From Chitinophagaceae bacterium (lineage in GTDB: Bacteria; Bacteroidota; Bacteroidia; Chitinophagales; Chitinophagaceae), in the NCBI GenBank assembly GCA_003455235.1, contig DMRT01000239.1:1-28117 (forward strand): 28,117 bases of DNA, written 5' to 3'. A program made the translations under genes and the position numbers. Below the pieces are notes generated by a model. It was not told the DNA's origin and searched no databases. It worked only from the letters and a program-made list of their open reading frames with translations. Each line of letters opens with the position of its first letter. The stretch's first letter is position 1. Positions 16,137 through 24,394 of the stretch are shown here, piece after piece.

Positions 16137-17305
16137 TTAGATAGGTAATACTGTTCAGCCATGGCCGCCACTTTGTTGCTGTAATAATTCATCGCTTTAT
16201 CCCTGCTCCGTTTTCCCATCTCTTTTCTTTCAAAAGAATTGTTGAGCAGGAATAAGATCCCCCCCGCAATCTCCTGTGGAGAATGTGGATCAACAAGCAC
16301 ACCGCCGTTGATGTCTTCCAGCATGTCTTTCATACCGCCGATATTTCCAGCTACAATACCCCTGGCTGCCGCCATTGCTTCAGTACATACATAGCCGAAC
16401 AGCTCCCAGTAACTGGGAAATACGCAGATATCTGTTTGTGCAAGCAATTCGGGTATCTTTTCTTTTGGCGCATGCGGGATGAACCGGATGTTTTGTTCAA
16501 AGGAACGGAGTTGTTTTTTCAGGTAATCGTCCATCATCCCGTTTTTACCCGGGGCATGATTGGGTTTGCCGATGAAACAAAATTCTGTACCGGGCCTTTG
16601 TGCCAGCACTAAGGGAATAGCGGCCGCCAGCTGGGTCACTCCTTTGCGCACTTCCAGCCGGCCGATAAAACTGATCCTGTTGTTGTTTGTTTCAACAGGA
16701 ATATCCAGTAACTCTTTTGAAGGCAGGAAAGGATTGGCAATGATGGTTATCTTATTTTCATCCAGCCCCCAGTACTCCGTCAATACTTCTTTCATCGCTG
16801 TGCAGGGAACCACCCAGCCATCGGCCATCAGGGAAAACAGGTATTCTTTGTCTTTTTCTTTTTTGTACTGTTTGATGCCCAGCATCGATTTCAGTTTCTC
16901 CTTGATATTACCCGCCACGTATTTTTTGTTGAGGCATTTCACCCAGAAAGAAGGCGTATGGAAACGGACGATCATCGGCAGTCCGGGGAATTTCTTTTTC
17001 ACTTCCATTCCTTCATAACTGTACTCCGGGCTTTCGGCAATATCAAAATCCATTTGCCGGTGACGTTCCGTAAAAACAGGAAGCAGCAGTTTACTGAACT
17101 GGTCACGGTTGGCGGTGTGTACCCGGTGCACCCGTATATTCTCCCGCCACTGTTCATTCAGCGATTCGCTGCCTGGACTGCTGGTGAATACCTCCACCTG
17201 GTGCCCTCTTTGCGCCATGAGCAGGGCGGCATTCTCCACGTAGGTGGCAATGCCGCCGATGGCGGTATCGGGCGGAAATTCAAAACTGATGAATGCGATC
17301 TTCAT
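16121..17305 (-). CDS. Glycosyltransferase family 4
   Basis: This 394-residue protein starts at the ATG giving MKIAFISFEFPPDTAIGGIATYV; an ATG three codons upstream is possible but adds nothing. It has a GT-B fold with the glycine-rich N-terminal loop (IGGIATYVENAALLMAQRG), a donor-side strand ISFIGRLEVRKGVTQLAAAI and the EX7E motif at 301-309 (ELFGYVCTE) typical of retaining GT4 enzymes. The donor is probably a nucleotide sugar and the acceptor cannot be told. It is soluble or peripheral. It is divergent from a second GT4 gene with 81 bases between, suggesting shared control of a small glycan locus. It ends inside the typA terminator. Confidence 0.9.
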   Translation of the reverse strand: MKIAFISFEFPPDTAIGGIATYVENAALLMAQRGHQVEVFTSSPGSESLNEQWRENIRVHRVHTANRDQFSKLLLPVFTERHRQMDFDIAESPEYSYEGMEVKKKFPGLPMIVRFHTPSFWVKCLNKKYVAGNIKEKLKSMLGIKQYKKEKDKEYLFSLMADGWVVPCTAMKEVLTEYWGLDENKITIIANPFLPSKELLDIPVETNNNRISFIGRLEVRKGVTQLAAAIPLVLAQRPGTEFCFIGKPNHAPGKNGMMDDYLKKQLRSFEQNIRFIPHAPKEKIPELLAQTDICVFPSYWELFGYVCTEAMAAARGIVAGNIGGMKDMLEDINGGVLVDPHSPQEIAGGILFLLNNSFERKEMGKRSRDKAMNYYSNKVAAMAEQYYLSKIKKH

Positions 17306-17386
17306 TGCTGTCAAATCTACACAAAGAAAAATTTAACCGGGCATTATTACAATTTAAAAAAGATATTTGCAGCTAAACGGGTTATA

Positions 17387-18532
17387 ATGAAAACAGGTTT
17401 CGCAGGCAGGTGGAGTCCGCTGGAGAAAAGCTCCTGGTCGGGGACCTATTATTACTCTTACCAGGCCATTAAAAAATATTCAGACACGGAAATCTTTCAA
17501 TACAAATGGCCATGGTATATACGGGAACAGCTTATCCTGCATAAACAATTGCAAAAACTGAAAAATAAAAAGGTGGCGGTTGAGTTTCTGAAGGGTTATG
17601 CAAAATGGTTCAGCAAGCAACTGGAGAAAGACCTGAAAATTCATAAACCCGATATCCTGTTTGTTCCGGCAGCTCCCCAATTAATCGCTTACTGCCACAC
17701 TCCTGTTCCGGTGATCTTCATGACGGACGCCACTTTCTCGCAGATACAGGGGTATTATGATTCATTCGATAACCTCGCTGCATACAATATAAGGCAGGGC
17801 ATTGAGCTTGATAAAAGTGCTTTTGGAAATGCAGCGCATTGCATGCTTGCCTCCGAATGGACGAAGCAGTCTGCAATGAAAGATTATGGCATTGCCGAAA
17901 ATAAAATTACTGTTGCGCCGCTGGGAGCCAACCTGGATACAGTACCCGACCGGAATGAACTTAAGAAGGAGAAAAATAAAATATGCCGCTTGCTATTCCT
18001 CGGCGTTGAATGGGAGCGGAAGGGTGGAGACATTGCACTGAACACCCTGGCTGAACTTAAGAAAAATGGAATGGCGGCTCATTTAACCATCATCGGCTGC
18101 ACCCCGCCGGGTTATATAGAAGGGAAGAATGATTATCCTGATATTACCGTGATCCCGTTTATTAATAAGCACAACACACAGGAATCAAAACAGCTGTATG
18201 ATATCATCCGCAACAGCGATTTCCTGCTGCTGCCTACCCGGGCCGAATGCGCCGGGGTGGTATTTTGTGAAGCAAGTGCATTTGGTATTCCTTCCATCAG
18301 CACCGATACCGGCGGCGTATCCACCTATGTGGAGAATGGGGTAAATGGATTTACATTGCCACTGAATGCCGGCGCCATGGCATATGCAGAAAAAATACAA
18401 ACATTATTCAACGATGATATTGCTTACTATACCCTTGCAGCCAGCAGCCGGAAAAAGTTTGAGGAAGAACTGAACTGGGATGCCTGGGGAAAGACATTCA
18501 ACCGGGTTGCCCAACAGCTGCTAAATAAATAA
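17387..18532 (+). CDS. Glycosyltransferase family 4
   Basis: This 381-residue protein starts at the ATG giving MKTGFAGRWSPLEKSSWSGT. The open frame upstream only shadows the divergent gene. The middle contains PAAPQLIAYCHTPVPVIFMTDATF and CMLASEWTKQS, then a GT-B donor domain: LLFLGVEWERKGGDIALNTL, LTIIGCTPP, and EX7E at 287-295 (ECAGVVFCE) followed by STDTGGVSTYVENG. This fits a retaining GT4 enzyme, probably acting in surface polysaccharide or glycan synthesis. It is distinct in sequence from the GT4 on the other strand. A GATATTTG element at 17362-17369 may be the -7 box, without a clear TTG. The GT25 gene follows seven bases after the stop, so the two are co-transcribed. Confidence 0.9.
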   Translation: MKTGFAGRWSPLEKSSWSGTYYYSYQAIKKYSDTEIFQYKWPWYIREQLILHKQLQKLKNKKVAVEFLKGYAKWFSKQLEKDLKIHKPDILFVPAAPQLIAYCHTPVPVIFMTDATFSQIQGYYDSFDNLAAYNIRQGIELDKSAFGNAAHCMLASEWTKQSAMKDYGIAENKITVAPLGANLDTVPDRNELKKEKNKICRLLFLGVEWERKGGDIALNTLAELKKNGMAAHLTIIGCTPPGYIEGKNDYPDITVIPFINKHNTQESKQLYDIIRNSDFLLLPTRAECAGVVFCEASAFGIPSISTDTGGVSTYVENGVNGFTLPLNAGAMAYAEKIQTLFNDDIAYYTLAASSRKKFEEELNWDAWGKTFNRVAQQLLNK

Positions 18533-18539
18533 TTATTTT

Positions 18540-19316
18540 ATGCCGATGCCGGAAACTGCCATACAATCACTGCAACAGTATTTTGATAAGATATTTATCG
18601 TATCTGTTCCCCGCTTTACCGAACGGCATGAGAAAGTGCGGTTGCGGCTGCAGGGTTTGTCGTTTGATTTTTTCTGGGGGGCTGATAAACTGCAGATCGA
18701 CCTGGAAAAAGTAAAACAGGATGGCACCTATAATGAAGTCAGGGCCAAACAACTTCAACGGCAGGGGAAACCACTTAACCTGGGTGAAATAGCCTGTTCG
18801 CTGTCGCACCGCATGGTTTATGAAGAAATGATAAAGCATAACTGGCAAAAAGTATTGATTCTGGAAGATGATGTATTGCCCCGTATTGCCGATATGGAAG
18901 CGCTGCCGGAAGCCCTTTCTCAACTGCCGGCCGGGTGGGAGCTGGTTTACCTTGGTTACTTAAAACACGAAGAAGTGACACCCGCCCTGAAACGGAAACA
19001 GTTTTTTTATAAACTCACCAGTGCATTGGGCTTAATGAAATGGAGTTATACCATGGTGAGCAATATGCTGCCCAGGCCGTTCAGCAGTCATTTGAAAAAA
19101 GCAGGATTTCACGATTGCACGCATGCGTATGCTGTATCACTGGTAGGAGCAAAGAAGCTGGCAAAGGCTCAAACACCGGTCATCTACCGGGCCGACGACC
19201 TGCTTTCTCATACCATTATGAAAGGAGAGCTGGATGCTTATGTTACGGATCCTAAATTCTTCGACCAGGAGATTTTTCACAATGCGTCTACGGGTTCTGA
19301 AATAAGAAATGGCTGA
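18540..19316 (+). CDS. Glycosyltransferase family 25 (LPS-type)
   Basis: This 258-residue protein starts at the ATG at 18540; an ATG two codons later is equally possible. It shows the GT25 pattern: an N-terminal FIVSVPRFTERHEKV (residues 19-33), the GEIACSLSH motif at 82-90, and the acidic LILEDDV at 106-112 that serves the metal and nucleotide sugar role. A later YRADDLLSH segment matches the family's C-terminal conserved block. GT25 enzymes often add galactose to LPS cores or glycans. It has no signal peptide and is probably peripheral at the inner face of the membrane. It is the second gene of the plus-strand pair and ends four bases before the convergent TPR gene. Confidence 0.87.
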   Translation: MPMPETAIQSLQQYFDKIFIVSVPRFTERHEKVRLRLQGLSFDFFWGADKLQIDLEKVKQDGTYNEVRAKQLQRQGKPLNLGEIACSLSHRMVYEEMIKHNWQKVLILEDDVLPRIADMEALPEALSQLPAGWELVYLGYLKHEEVTPALKRKQFFYKLTSALGLMKWSYTMVSNMLPRPFSSHLKKAGFHDCTHAYAVSLVGAKKLAKAQTPVIYRADDLLSHTIMKGELDAYVTDPKFFDQEIFHNASTGSEIRNG

Positions 19317-19320
19317 TCCG

Positions 19321-20457
19321 TTACAGTTTGTCGGTTTCTTTTTTGAGTTTTGCTGCGTAGTCCGACTTCTTCTTAACCAGCTCGTCGTAATATTTCAGCG
19401 CCTCCGTTTTTTGTTTTTTGGCCACATGGCAGAGACCCGAATAATACAGGTTGAGTTCGGTCTTTTCCACGGCCATGGAATTTTTTAGCTGGGCAAGGGC
19501 CTCGTCGTACCTGCTGAGAGAGTAGTATGTGTACCCCAGTTCGGTGAGGGCACTCACGTATTTGCTGTCGATGGTTACGGCATTTTTTAGATAAGGAATG
19601 GCTTCGCTGAACTTCTCCATTTCATTATAGCACCAGCCGGTCCAGTAATTGGCTTTTTTGTTCTGACCATCTATCTCTAATGTTTTCTTATAATAGCTGA
19701 TTGCTTCAGATGGTTCGTTTTTCAGGTCACGGTATACATCTCCAATACCATTGGTGGCGGCCACCGATTTAGGATCCAGCTGCATGCCTTTTTTGTAGTT
19801 CGCCAGCGCTTCGTCGGCTTTTCCGAGCTCCTTAAAAGCATATCCTATTTCAATATAGGTGCTGGCATCGTCGGGGTAAATGGTATTGGCTTTATTCATC
19901 GATTCGATGGCATCATTGTAAAGCCCCAGCTCATTCTCTGAATATCCTTTCCGGTAATACACTTCATCGCTGGTAATCTTGGGCTCGTAGGTAATATAAA
20001 GCTTCAGGTTTTCCAGGGCTTTTTTGTAATTCTCTTCTTCGTAATACAGGTAACCAAGGTATTTGTAGGCCAGGGCATAATCGGTCTTCAGGCTGATGCA
20101 TTTAATATACTGCTGCTTCGCCTCTTCGGGTTTACCGGTTTTCTCCAGGGCATACCCTGTCTCCAGGTATACTTTGGCTTCCGTGGGCCAGAGCGATCTT
20201 GCTTTTTGCAGGAACCCGAGGGCTTCAGTATAGTTTTTCAGTTCTATGCTGCACCAACCGGCTTCGAACAGGGCTTCTTTATAATCCGGTTTAAGGGCAA
20301 TGGCTTTTTGAAGCGATCCAACAGCTTCGGAATACTTTTTCTTTTCTTTAAATGTTAAGCCTTCGTCGTATAACTGGGTGGCTGTTTTACCACTTTGCGC
20401 AAAACTGATATTGATTGCCAGCAGGGCGATAATAAAAGCCAGTATGTACCTGTACAT
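19321..20457 (-). CDS. Secreted TPR protein, about 10 repeats
   Basis: This 378-residue protein has a Sec signal peptide MYRYILAFIIALLAINISFAQ. It then consists almost wholly of about ten 34-residue TPR units, for example YSEAVGSLQKAIALKPDY, TEALGFLQKARSLWP and SEAIPYLKNAVTIDSKY. The last units read LYYSGLCHVAKKQKTEALKYY and end in a Lys-rich KLKKETDKL. It is probably a periplasmic or envelope scaffold; no catalytic domain is attached. The neighbouring gene at 20551 encodes a shorter relative with the same C-terminal layout, so the pair arose by duplication. A TTG-N20-TACTTTG promoter candidate lies just upstream. Confidence 0.9.
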   Translation of the reverse strand: MYRYILAFIIALLAINISFAQSGKTATQLYDEGLTFKEKKKYSEAVGSLQKAIALKPDYKEALFEAGWCSIELKNYTEALGFLQKARSLWPTEAKVYLETGYALEKTGKPEEAKQQYIKCISLKTDYALAYKYLGYLYYEEENYKKALENLKLYITYEPKITSDEVYYRKGYSENELGLYNDAIESMNKANTIYPDDASTYIEIGYAFKELGKADEALANYKKGMQLDPKSVAATNGIGDVYRDLKNEPSEAISYYKKTLEIDGQNKKANYWTGWCYNEMEKFSEAIPYLKNAVTIDSKYVSALTELGYTYYSLSRYDEALAQLKNSMAVEKTELNLYYSGLCHVAKKQKTEALKYYDELVKKKSDYAAKLKKETDKL

Positions 20458-20473
20458 AATAAAATATTTTACA

Positions 20474-20503
20474 CAAAGTACAATAATGAATCAGCGGCAG
20501 CAA
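20474..20503 (-). promoter_or_regulatory. Candidate promoter for the 378-residue TPR gene
   Basis: On the minus strand, TTG (20501-20503) is followed after 20 bases by TACTTTG (20474-20480), 16 bases before the ATG. It suggests the gene can be expressed apart from its upstream paralogue. Confidence 0.45.
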
Positions 20504-20550
20504 TACCTTCCCGTGGGTATTTATGCAGGCCGGTTGCGGCAGAAGGAGAA

Positions 20551-21273
20551 TTATTGCGTGGCATCGATCCGCTTCTTCAGCGACTCGGCCATTTTTTCAT
20601 TTACTTTTTTAAGTGCTTCGTATTGCTGAAGGGCCGACTCCTTGTCTTTTAGTTCCAGGTAGCAAAATCCGGAGTACAGCAGGGCTAGGTCCACCACAGA
20701 AACGGAGAGATTCTTTTTGAACTGTTCAATACCTTCTTTGAACTTTCCGGTACGGCGGTATGCATGTCCCAGTTCACTGTAAGCAGGCTTGTAATCATTA
20801 TCGATGTTCAGTGCTTTGACGGCGAAGGGAATGGCTTTTTCGTATTCAGACTTGGCATTATAGCACCAGGCAATGCTGTAGTATGTTACTTTATTGGAGC
20901 TGTCGAGCCTGATAGCGGCCATGTAACAGCTCAGGGCCGAATCGAAGTTCGTGGGCTGTACATCCCGGTAAAAATTTCCAAGGGCGATATATGCGGCGGT
21001 AAATTTTGTATTGATGCTGATGGCCTTTTTGAAGAACCATACGGCGCTGTCGGGCCGGGTAGTACGGGCATAAATGGATCCGGCTTCCAGGTAGGCTGAG
21101 TCAAAATTCTTATTGAGTACAATGGCTCGCTTGAAAGAACCCATGGCATCCAGGAACAGGCCCTTGTCTCTCTGTTCAATACCCTTTTTATAAAAACTCT
21201 TCGCCGTCAATGGCTGGGCAGAGGCGGCAGAAGCGGAAAACAGTAAAAAAAACACAGGTAAAAATTGTTTCAT
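20551..21273 (-). CDS. Secreted TPR protein, about 6 repeats
   Basis: This 240-residue protein starts at the ATG giving MKQFLPVFFLLFSASAASAQ, a clear signal peptide. The open frame extends 41 codons further upstream, but through the promoter of the divergent gene. About six TPR units follow: FLDAMGSFKRAIVLNKNF, DSAVWFFKKAISINTKF, EKAIPFAVKALNIDNDY and others. The C-terminus (LLYSGFCYLELKDKESALQQY, then LKKRIDATQ) parallels that of the adjacent 378-residue protein. It is probably periplasmic and used for protein-protein contacts. It is divergent from the small CxxC gene at 21399, and 93 bases separate it from the downstream paralogue. Confidence 0.88.
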   Translation of the reverse strand: MKQFLPVFFLLFSASAASAQPLTAKSFYKKGIEQRDKGLFLDAMGSFKRAIVLNKNFDSAYLEAGSIYARTTRPDSAVWFFKKAISINTKFTAAYIALGNFYRDVQPTNFDSALSCYMAAIRLDSSNKVTYYSIAWCYNAKSEYEKAIPFAVKALNIDNDYKPAYSELGHAYRRTGKFKEGIEQFKKNLSVSVVDLALLYSGFCYLELKDKESALQQYEALKKVNEKMAESLKKRIDATQ

Positions 21274-21356
21274 AATACGTTGTCTGTATTTCCTGCAAAA
21301 TACACTGATTGCTGCTTTTTTGGAGCAACCGGGCCTCATATTTTCTGTTAAACATT

Positions 21357-21388
21357 TTGTGGTCATCGCAGCGACTGTTGTACCTTTG
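21357..21388 (+). promoter_or_regulatory. Promoter of the small CxxC protein gene
   Basis: TTG (21357-21359), then 21 bases, then TACCTTTG (21381-21388), an exact -7 consensus ten bases before the ATG. The spacer is two bases longer than ideal. Confidence 0.55.
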
Positions 21389-21398
21389 CCCGGCAAAC

Positions 21399-21647
21399 AT
21401 GAAATATTTTTTCCGTATATCAGTCACCGCTCTTTTGATGCTCTTTTCGGTACAGCAGGCTGCCGCCCAATGCGCTGTTTGTACCAAAACCGCCCAGCAG
21501 TTGGGCGAAAAACCGGCCGCCGGTATGAACTCGGGCATTATTTATTTAATGTTGATGCCCTTTGCCATCGTAGGGTTTATCGGCTACCGCTGGTGGAAAG
21601 GAAATAAAAAAATAGAAGAGCAGGAATCCTTGCAACAGCGGGGATAA
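21399..21647 (+). CDS. Small exported membrane protein with CxxC motif
   Basis: This 82-residue protein starts at the ATG at 21399, ten bases after a consensus -7 box; the longer frame upstream runs through the promoter. A signal peptide (MKYFFRISVTALLMLFSVQQAAAQ) is followed at once by CAVC (Cys25 and Cys28), an NSGIIYLMLMPFAIVGFIGY transmembrane helix at about 44-63, and a basic cytoplasmic tail (RWWKGNKKIEEQ). The small exposed region with a CxxC beside the membrane suggests a metal, heme or thiol role, but I know no assigned function. Similar short CxxC proteins occur, to my recollection, in many Bacteroidota. It stands alone, convergent with the GT2 gene. Confidence 0.75.
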   Translation: MKYFFRISVTALLMLFSVQQAAAQCAVCTKTAQQLGEKPAAGMNSGIIYLMLMPFAIVGFIGYRWWKGNKKIEEQESLQQRG

Positions 21648-21660
21648 TCATTCCATTTGT

Positions 21661-22614
21661 TTACAACAGTCCCTTGTATCCCATCCGGACGGCATGTTTG
21701 ATGGAGGAGAGCAGACGGAATGGTTTGGGTTTCTTGTAATGAAACACCAGCATCCGGTTCCGCATAACATACCGGAACATCGGCCAGGAAAATTTCGTAC
21801 CATCCATTTGCTTAAGTATAAATGCATATTGCCGCAACGAATTTTCCTGTTTCTTTTCAAGCAGTCCTTTCTGGCAAAAAGTTTCAATAAAGTAAACGCA
21901 TTGGTTCCTTAACTGTGCATTCCGTTCTTTCCGGTCGGCAATGGAAGTAATGTTGCGTGAGCTGTTACTTTCATGTACCCGGTGCCAGGTGAGTGTTTCG
22001 GGTATACAGCCAATGGTGCCGGCGGCGGCGGCGTGCATACTCATCCACCAGTCGTAAAAAATGTTTTCCGGGAAGGGCATACAAAGGGGTGCCAGTTCTT
22101 TTCTGAACATGCAGGCATGCCCATGCACCGGGCTGCTGAATACCAGTTTGTGTACGTCGCTGATGGCGGTGTATTGTACATTCGGCGCCGCGGTTCTCCC
22201 GGCAAAATCATTGCCGGAGAAATTACCGGATAACGAATACACAAACAACGAATCACCCGGCCATTGATCCATCATGCGTTCAATTTTGTTCGGCTCCCAG
22301 ATATCGTCCTGGTCTGAAACAGCAATGTATTCTCCCCCGCACAGCGAAATTGCCTTTTCAAAATTCCGGTTGTATCCCAGGTTTTTTTCATTGGTAAAAA
22401 ACCGGAAGCGATCATCCCGGTCGGCGTACTGTTGGAGCAGTTGCCGGGTTCCGTCTGATGAGGCGTCATCAACTGCCACCACTTCAATATGGGTGTACGA
22501 CTGGGTAAGCAGCGAGTCTACCTGTTGCTGCAGAAATTTTTCTCCGTTATAGGTGCACAATGCAATAGAAACAAGGGGTGTGGTATTCGTGCTGGATGTT
22601 TGCGGATTTTCCAT
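21661..22614 (-). CDS. Glycosyltransferase family 2
   Basis: This 317-residue protein is of GT-A type. The nucleotide-binding strand VSIALCTYNGEKFLQQQVDSL (in 15-35) leads to VAVDDASSDGT (46-56), then the DxD-like metal site DQDD at 101-104. An acceptor-side NIFYDWWMSMHAAAAG segment and a TWHRVHESNSS motif follow; the latter is common in rhamnosyl- and related GT2 enzymes of O-antigen loci. No transmembrane helices are evident. The donor and acceptor are unknown. It lies 19 bases downstream of meaB on the same strand and is probably co-transcribed with it, although no functional link is obvious. A role in surface glycans fits the other glycosyltransferases around it. Confidence 0.9.
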   Translation of the reverse strand: MENPQTSSTNTTPLVSIALCTYNGEKFLQQQVDSLLTQSYTHIEVVAVDDASSDGTRQLLQQYADRDDRFRFFTNEKNLGYNRNFEKAISLCGGEYIAVSDQDDIWEPNKIERMMDQWPGDSLFVYSLSGNFSGNDFAGRTAAPNVQYTAISDVHKLVFSSPVHGHACMFRKELAPLCMPFPENIFYDWWMSMHAAAAGTIGCIPETLTWHRVHESNSSRNITSIADRKERNAQLRNQCVYFIETFCQKGLLEKKQENSLRQYAFILKQMDGTKFSWPMFRYVMRNRMLVFHYKKPKPFRLLSSIKHAVRMGYKGLL

Positions 22615-22633
22615 GAAAGGATGATCAATACGG

Positions 22634-23527
22634 TTACAGGTATGATTTAATAAAGCGGTAGAGATTGAATCCCGGCCCTGCTTTTTTGATCTCTTCTTTT
22701 AATACAGCTTTATCAATTCCGGCCATTCTTTTTTTCTGTACCAGGTAATACGCCTTTTCTGCCAGCAGCCAGTATTTATTTTCCCGCTCTGTTTTGTACT
22801 GAAGCAGCACGTTGATTTTTTCAACCAGTTCGGTGATTCCTTTTTTTTGCAGAGCGACTGTTTTAATTACCGGCACCTCCGTTTGGTGGGTGTGAAAGGC
22901 TGGGGCCAGCATCAGCCGCAGGTTTTTCACAAACATGTCTGCATCGGGCCGGTCAGACTTGTTCACGACAAAGATGTCGGCAATTTCCATCAGGCCTGCC
23001 TTCATGGTTTGCACTTCATCTCCGGCTTCAGGCACCACCACTACCACAGTGGCATCTGCCAGTCCGGCGATTTCCACTTCGCTTTGCCCCACACCCACGG
23101 TTTCAATGATGAGGTAATCGAACGGAGCTGTCTTCACCAGGTCGCTGATCTCGATGATCTTTGGATGAAGCCCGCCCAGGGAACCCCGGGTCGCCAGCGA
23201 GCGGATAAATACAAGGGGATTGTTGTACCACTCACTCATTCGGATACGGTCTCCAAGGAATGCGCCGAGGTTAAACGGTGAAGAAGGGTCTACACACAAT
23301 ACGGCCACCGATTTTCCGGCAGCTACCAGTGTGCCGATCAGTGCATCTACTAAGGTGCTTTTGCCGGCGCCGGGCGGACCGGTAATGCCGATTACCGGTG
23401 TGGTGGAGGCGGGCAGCTCCTGTAAAAGATCTTCATAGCCGGGCACTTCATTTTCGATACAGGATATACATCGGGCCAGCGTTTTACTGTTGCCGTTCCT
23501 GATTTCATCTAGCTGTTGCTTCCACAT
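22634..23527 (-). CDS. meaB: MeaB/ArgK-type P-loop GTPase
   Basis: This 297-residue protein starts at the ATG giving MWKQQLDEIRNGN; 49 in-frame codons upstream look non-coding. It has Walker A GPPGAGKST at 50-58, the DPSSPFNLGAFLGDRIRM block at 80-97, IETVGVGQSEVEIAG at 141-155, and NKSD at 189-192 as the guanine-specificity motif. MeaB proteins are G3E GTPases that gate cofactor loading and protect adenosylcobalamin-dependent methylmalonyl-CoA mutase. The protein is somewhat shorter than the usual 320-340 residues, and the usual GGS in the glycine-rich block is NLGA here. No mutase or epimerase gene is in the window. It is cytoplasmic and precedes a GT2 gene by 19 bases. Confidence 0.92.
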   Translation of the reverse strand: MWKQQLDEIRNGNSKTLARCISCIENEVPGYEDLLQELPASTTPVIGITGPPGAGKSTLVDALIGTLVAAGKSVAVLCVDPSSPFNLGAFLGDRIRMSEWYNNPLVFIRSLATRGSLGGLHPKIIEISDLVKTAPFDYLIIETVGVGQSEVEIAGLADATVVVVVPEAGDEVQTMKAGLMEIADIFVVNKSDRPDADMFVKNLRLMLAPAFHTHQTEVPVIKTVALQKKGITELVEKINVLLQYKTERENKYWLLAEKAYYLVQKKRMAGIDKAVLKEEIKKAGPGFNLYRFIKSYL

Positions 23528-23531
23528 AGAA

Positions 23532-23561
23532 CAAATTTCAATGTTTAATTTCAATTTCCAA
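23532..23561 (-). promoter_or_regulatory. meaB promoter, probably leaderless
   Basis: On the minus strand, TTG (23559-23561), exactly 19 bases, then GAAATTTG (23532-23539). The box matches TAnnTTTG at seven of eight positions and ends four bases before the meaB ATG. Confidence 0.55.
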
Positions 23562-23609
23562 ACTATAATACAGCAGAAGCGACCGCTATGGCTGTGCAGA
23601 TTTTTATTG

Positions 23610-23617
23610 TTTCTTTG
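23610..23617 (+). promoter_or_regulatory. -7 element of the GT2-lptC operon
   Basis: TTTCTTTG matches TAnnTTTG at seven of eight positions and ends four bases before the ATG at 23622. No TTG is seen at the -33 distance. Confidence 0.35.
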
Positions 23618-23621
23618 CAGC

Positions 23622-24380
23622 ATGAACATATCGGTTGTCATTATTACCCGCAATGAAGCCCACATCATCGGCAATACGCTGCAAAGCCTGCAGCCGCTTA
23701 TACGGGATGTGGTGGTAGTTGACAGCGGAAGTACCGATGATACGGTAAACCTATGCCGGACGTTTGGAGCCCGGGTGATTGAAACAGGATGGCATGGTTA
23801 TGGAATCAATAAGAACATGGGAATTGAAGCAGCCGCATACGACTGGATACTAAGCCTCGATGCTGATGAGGCGATTGATGAAGAGCTGAAACAGTCATTG
23901 CAACAGCTTTCGCTGCAGAAGGAGAACGAAGTGTTTACTATCCGCTTTAAAAATTTTTTCTGCAATAAATGGATCCGCTTCGGTGAATGGGGTTTTGATA
24001 AACACATCCGCCTGTTTAACCGGCAAAAAGTAAAATGGAACATGGCCGAAGTGCACGAGAACCTCGTATTTCCCCCCGGGGTTGTTATTACCCTGCTGAA
24101 AGGGAACATCCTGCATTATACCGTTCAGAACCGCCTGGAGTACAGGCAGAAAATGACCGGTTATGCCCGGATGAATGCCCGTAAGTATTTTGAAGCCGGT
24201 CGGAAACCGAATTTTTTTAAACAATATTTTTCCCCGGTGTTTGCTTTTGTGCAGCATTATATTTTCCGGCTCGGATTTCTCGACGGGCGTGAAGGATTTG
24301 TGATTGCCAAAACAACATCCTGGTATACCTTTATGAAATATCATTACCTTAAAATGATGAATGAACATCCCGAGAACTGA
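23622..24380 (+). CDS. Glycosyltransferase family 2 (WaaE/KdtX-like)
   Basis: This 252-residue protein starts at the ATG giving MNISVVIITRNEAHIIGNTL; the frame runs upstream through the meaB 5' end and is not coding there. Motifs are VVVDSGSTDDTV at 31-42, WHGYGINKNMGIEAA at 57-71 and the metal site LDADE at 79-83. The block KWIRFGEWGFDKHIRLF and the VHENL segment are typical of the LPS core beta-1,4-glucosyltransferase WaaE/KdtX-like group. This suggests addition of a sugar to the LPS inner core. It is the first gene of a tight operon ending with lptC, which supports an LPS role. Confidence 0.9.
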   Translation: MNISVVIITRNEAHIIGNTLQSLQPLIRDVVVVDSGSTDDTVNLCRTFGARVIETGWHGYGINKNMGIEAAAYDWILSLDADEAIDEELKQSLQQLSLQKENEVFTIRFKNFFCNKWIRFGEWGFDKHIRLFNRQKVKWNMAEVHENLVFPPGVVITLLKGNILHYTVQNRLEYRQKMTGYARMNARKYFEAGRKPNFFKQYFSPVFAFVQHYIFRLGFLDGREGFVIAKTTSWYTFMKYHYLKMMNEHPEN

Positions 24381-24394
24381 GTAAACCATAACCT

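Noticed and set aside
23490..23621. N-terminal extension of the GT2 protein into the meaB 5' end
   Set aside because: The extra 44 codons are antisense to meaB and its promoter and do not resemble GT2 sequences; the ATG at 23622 begins exactly at the first beta strand.
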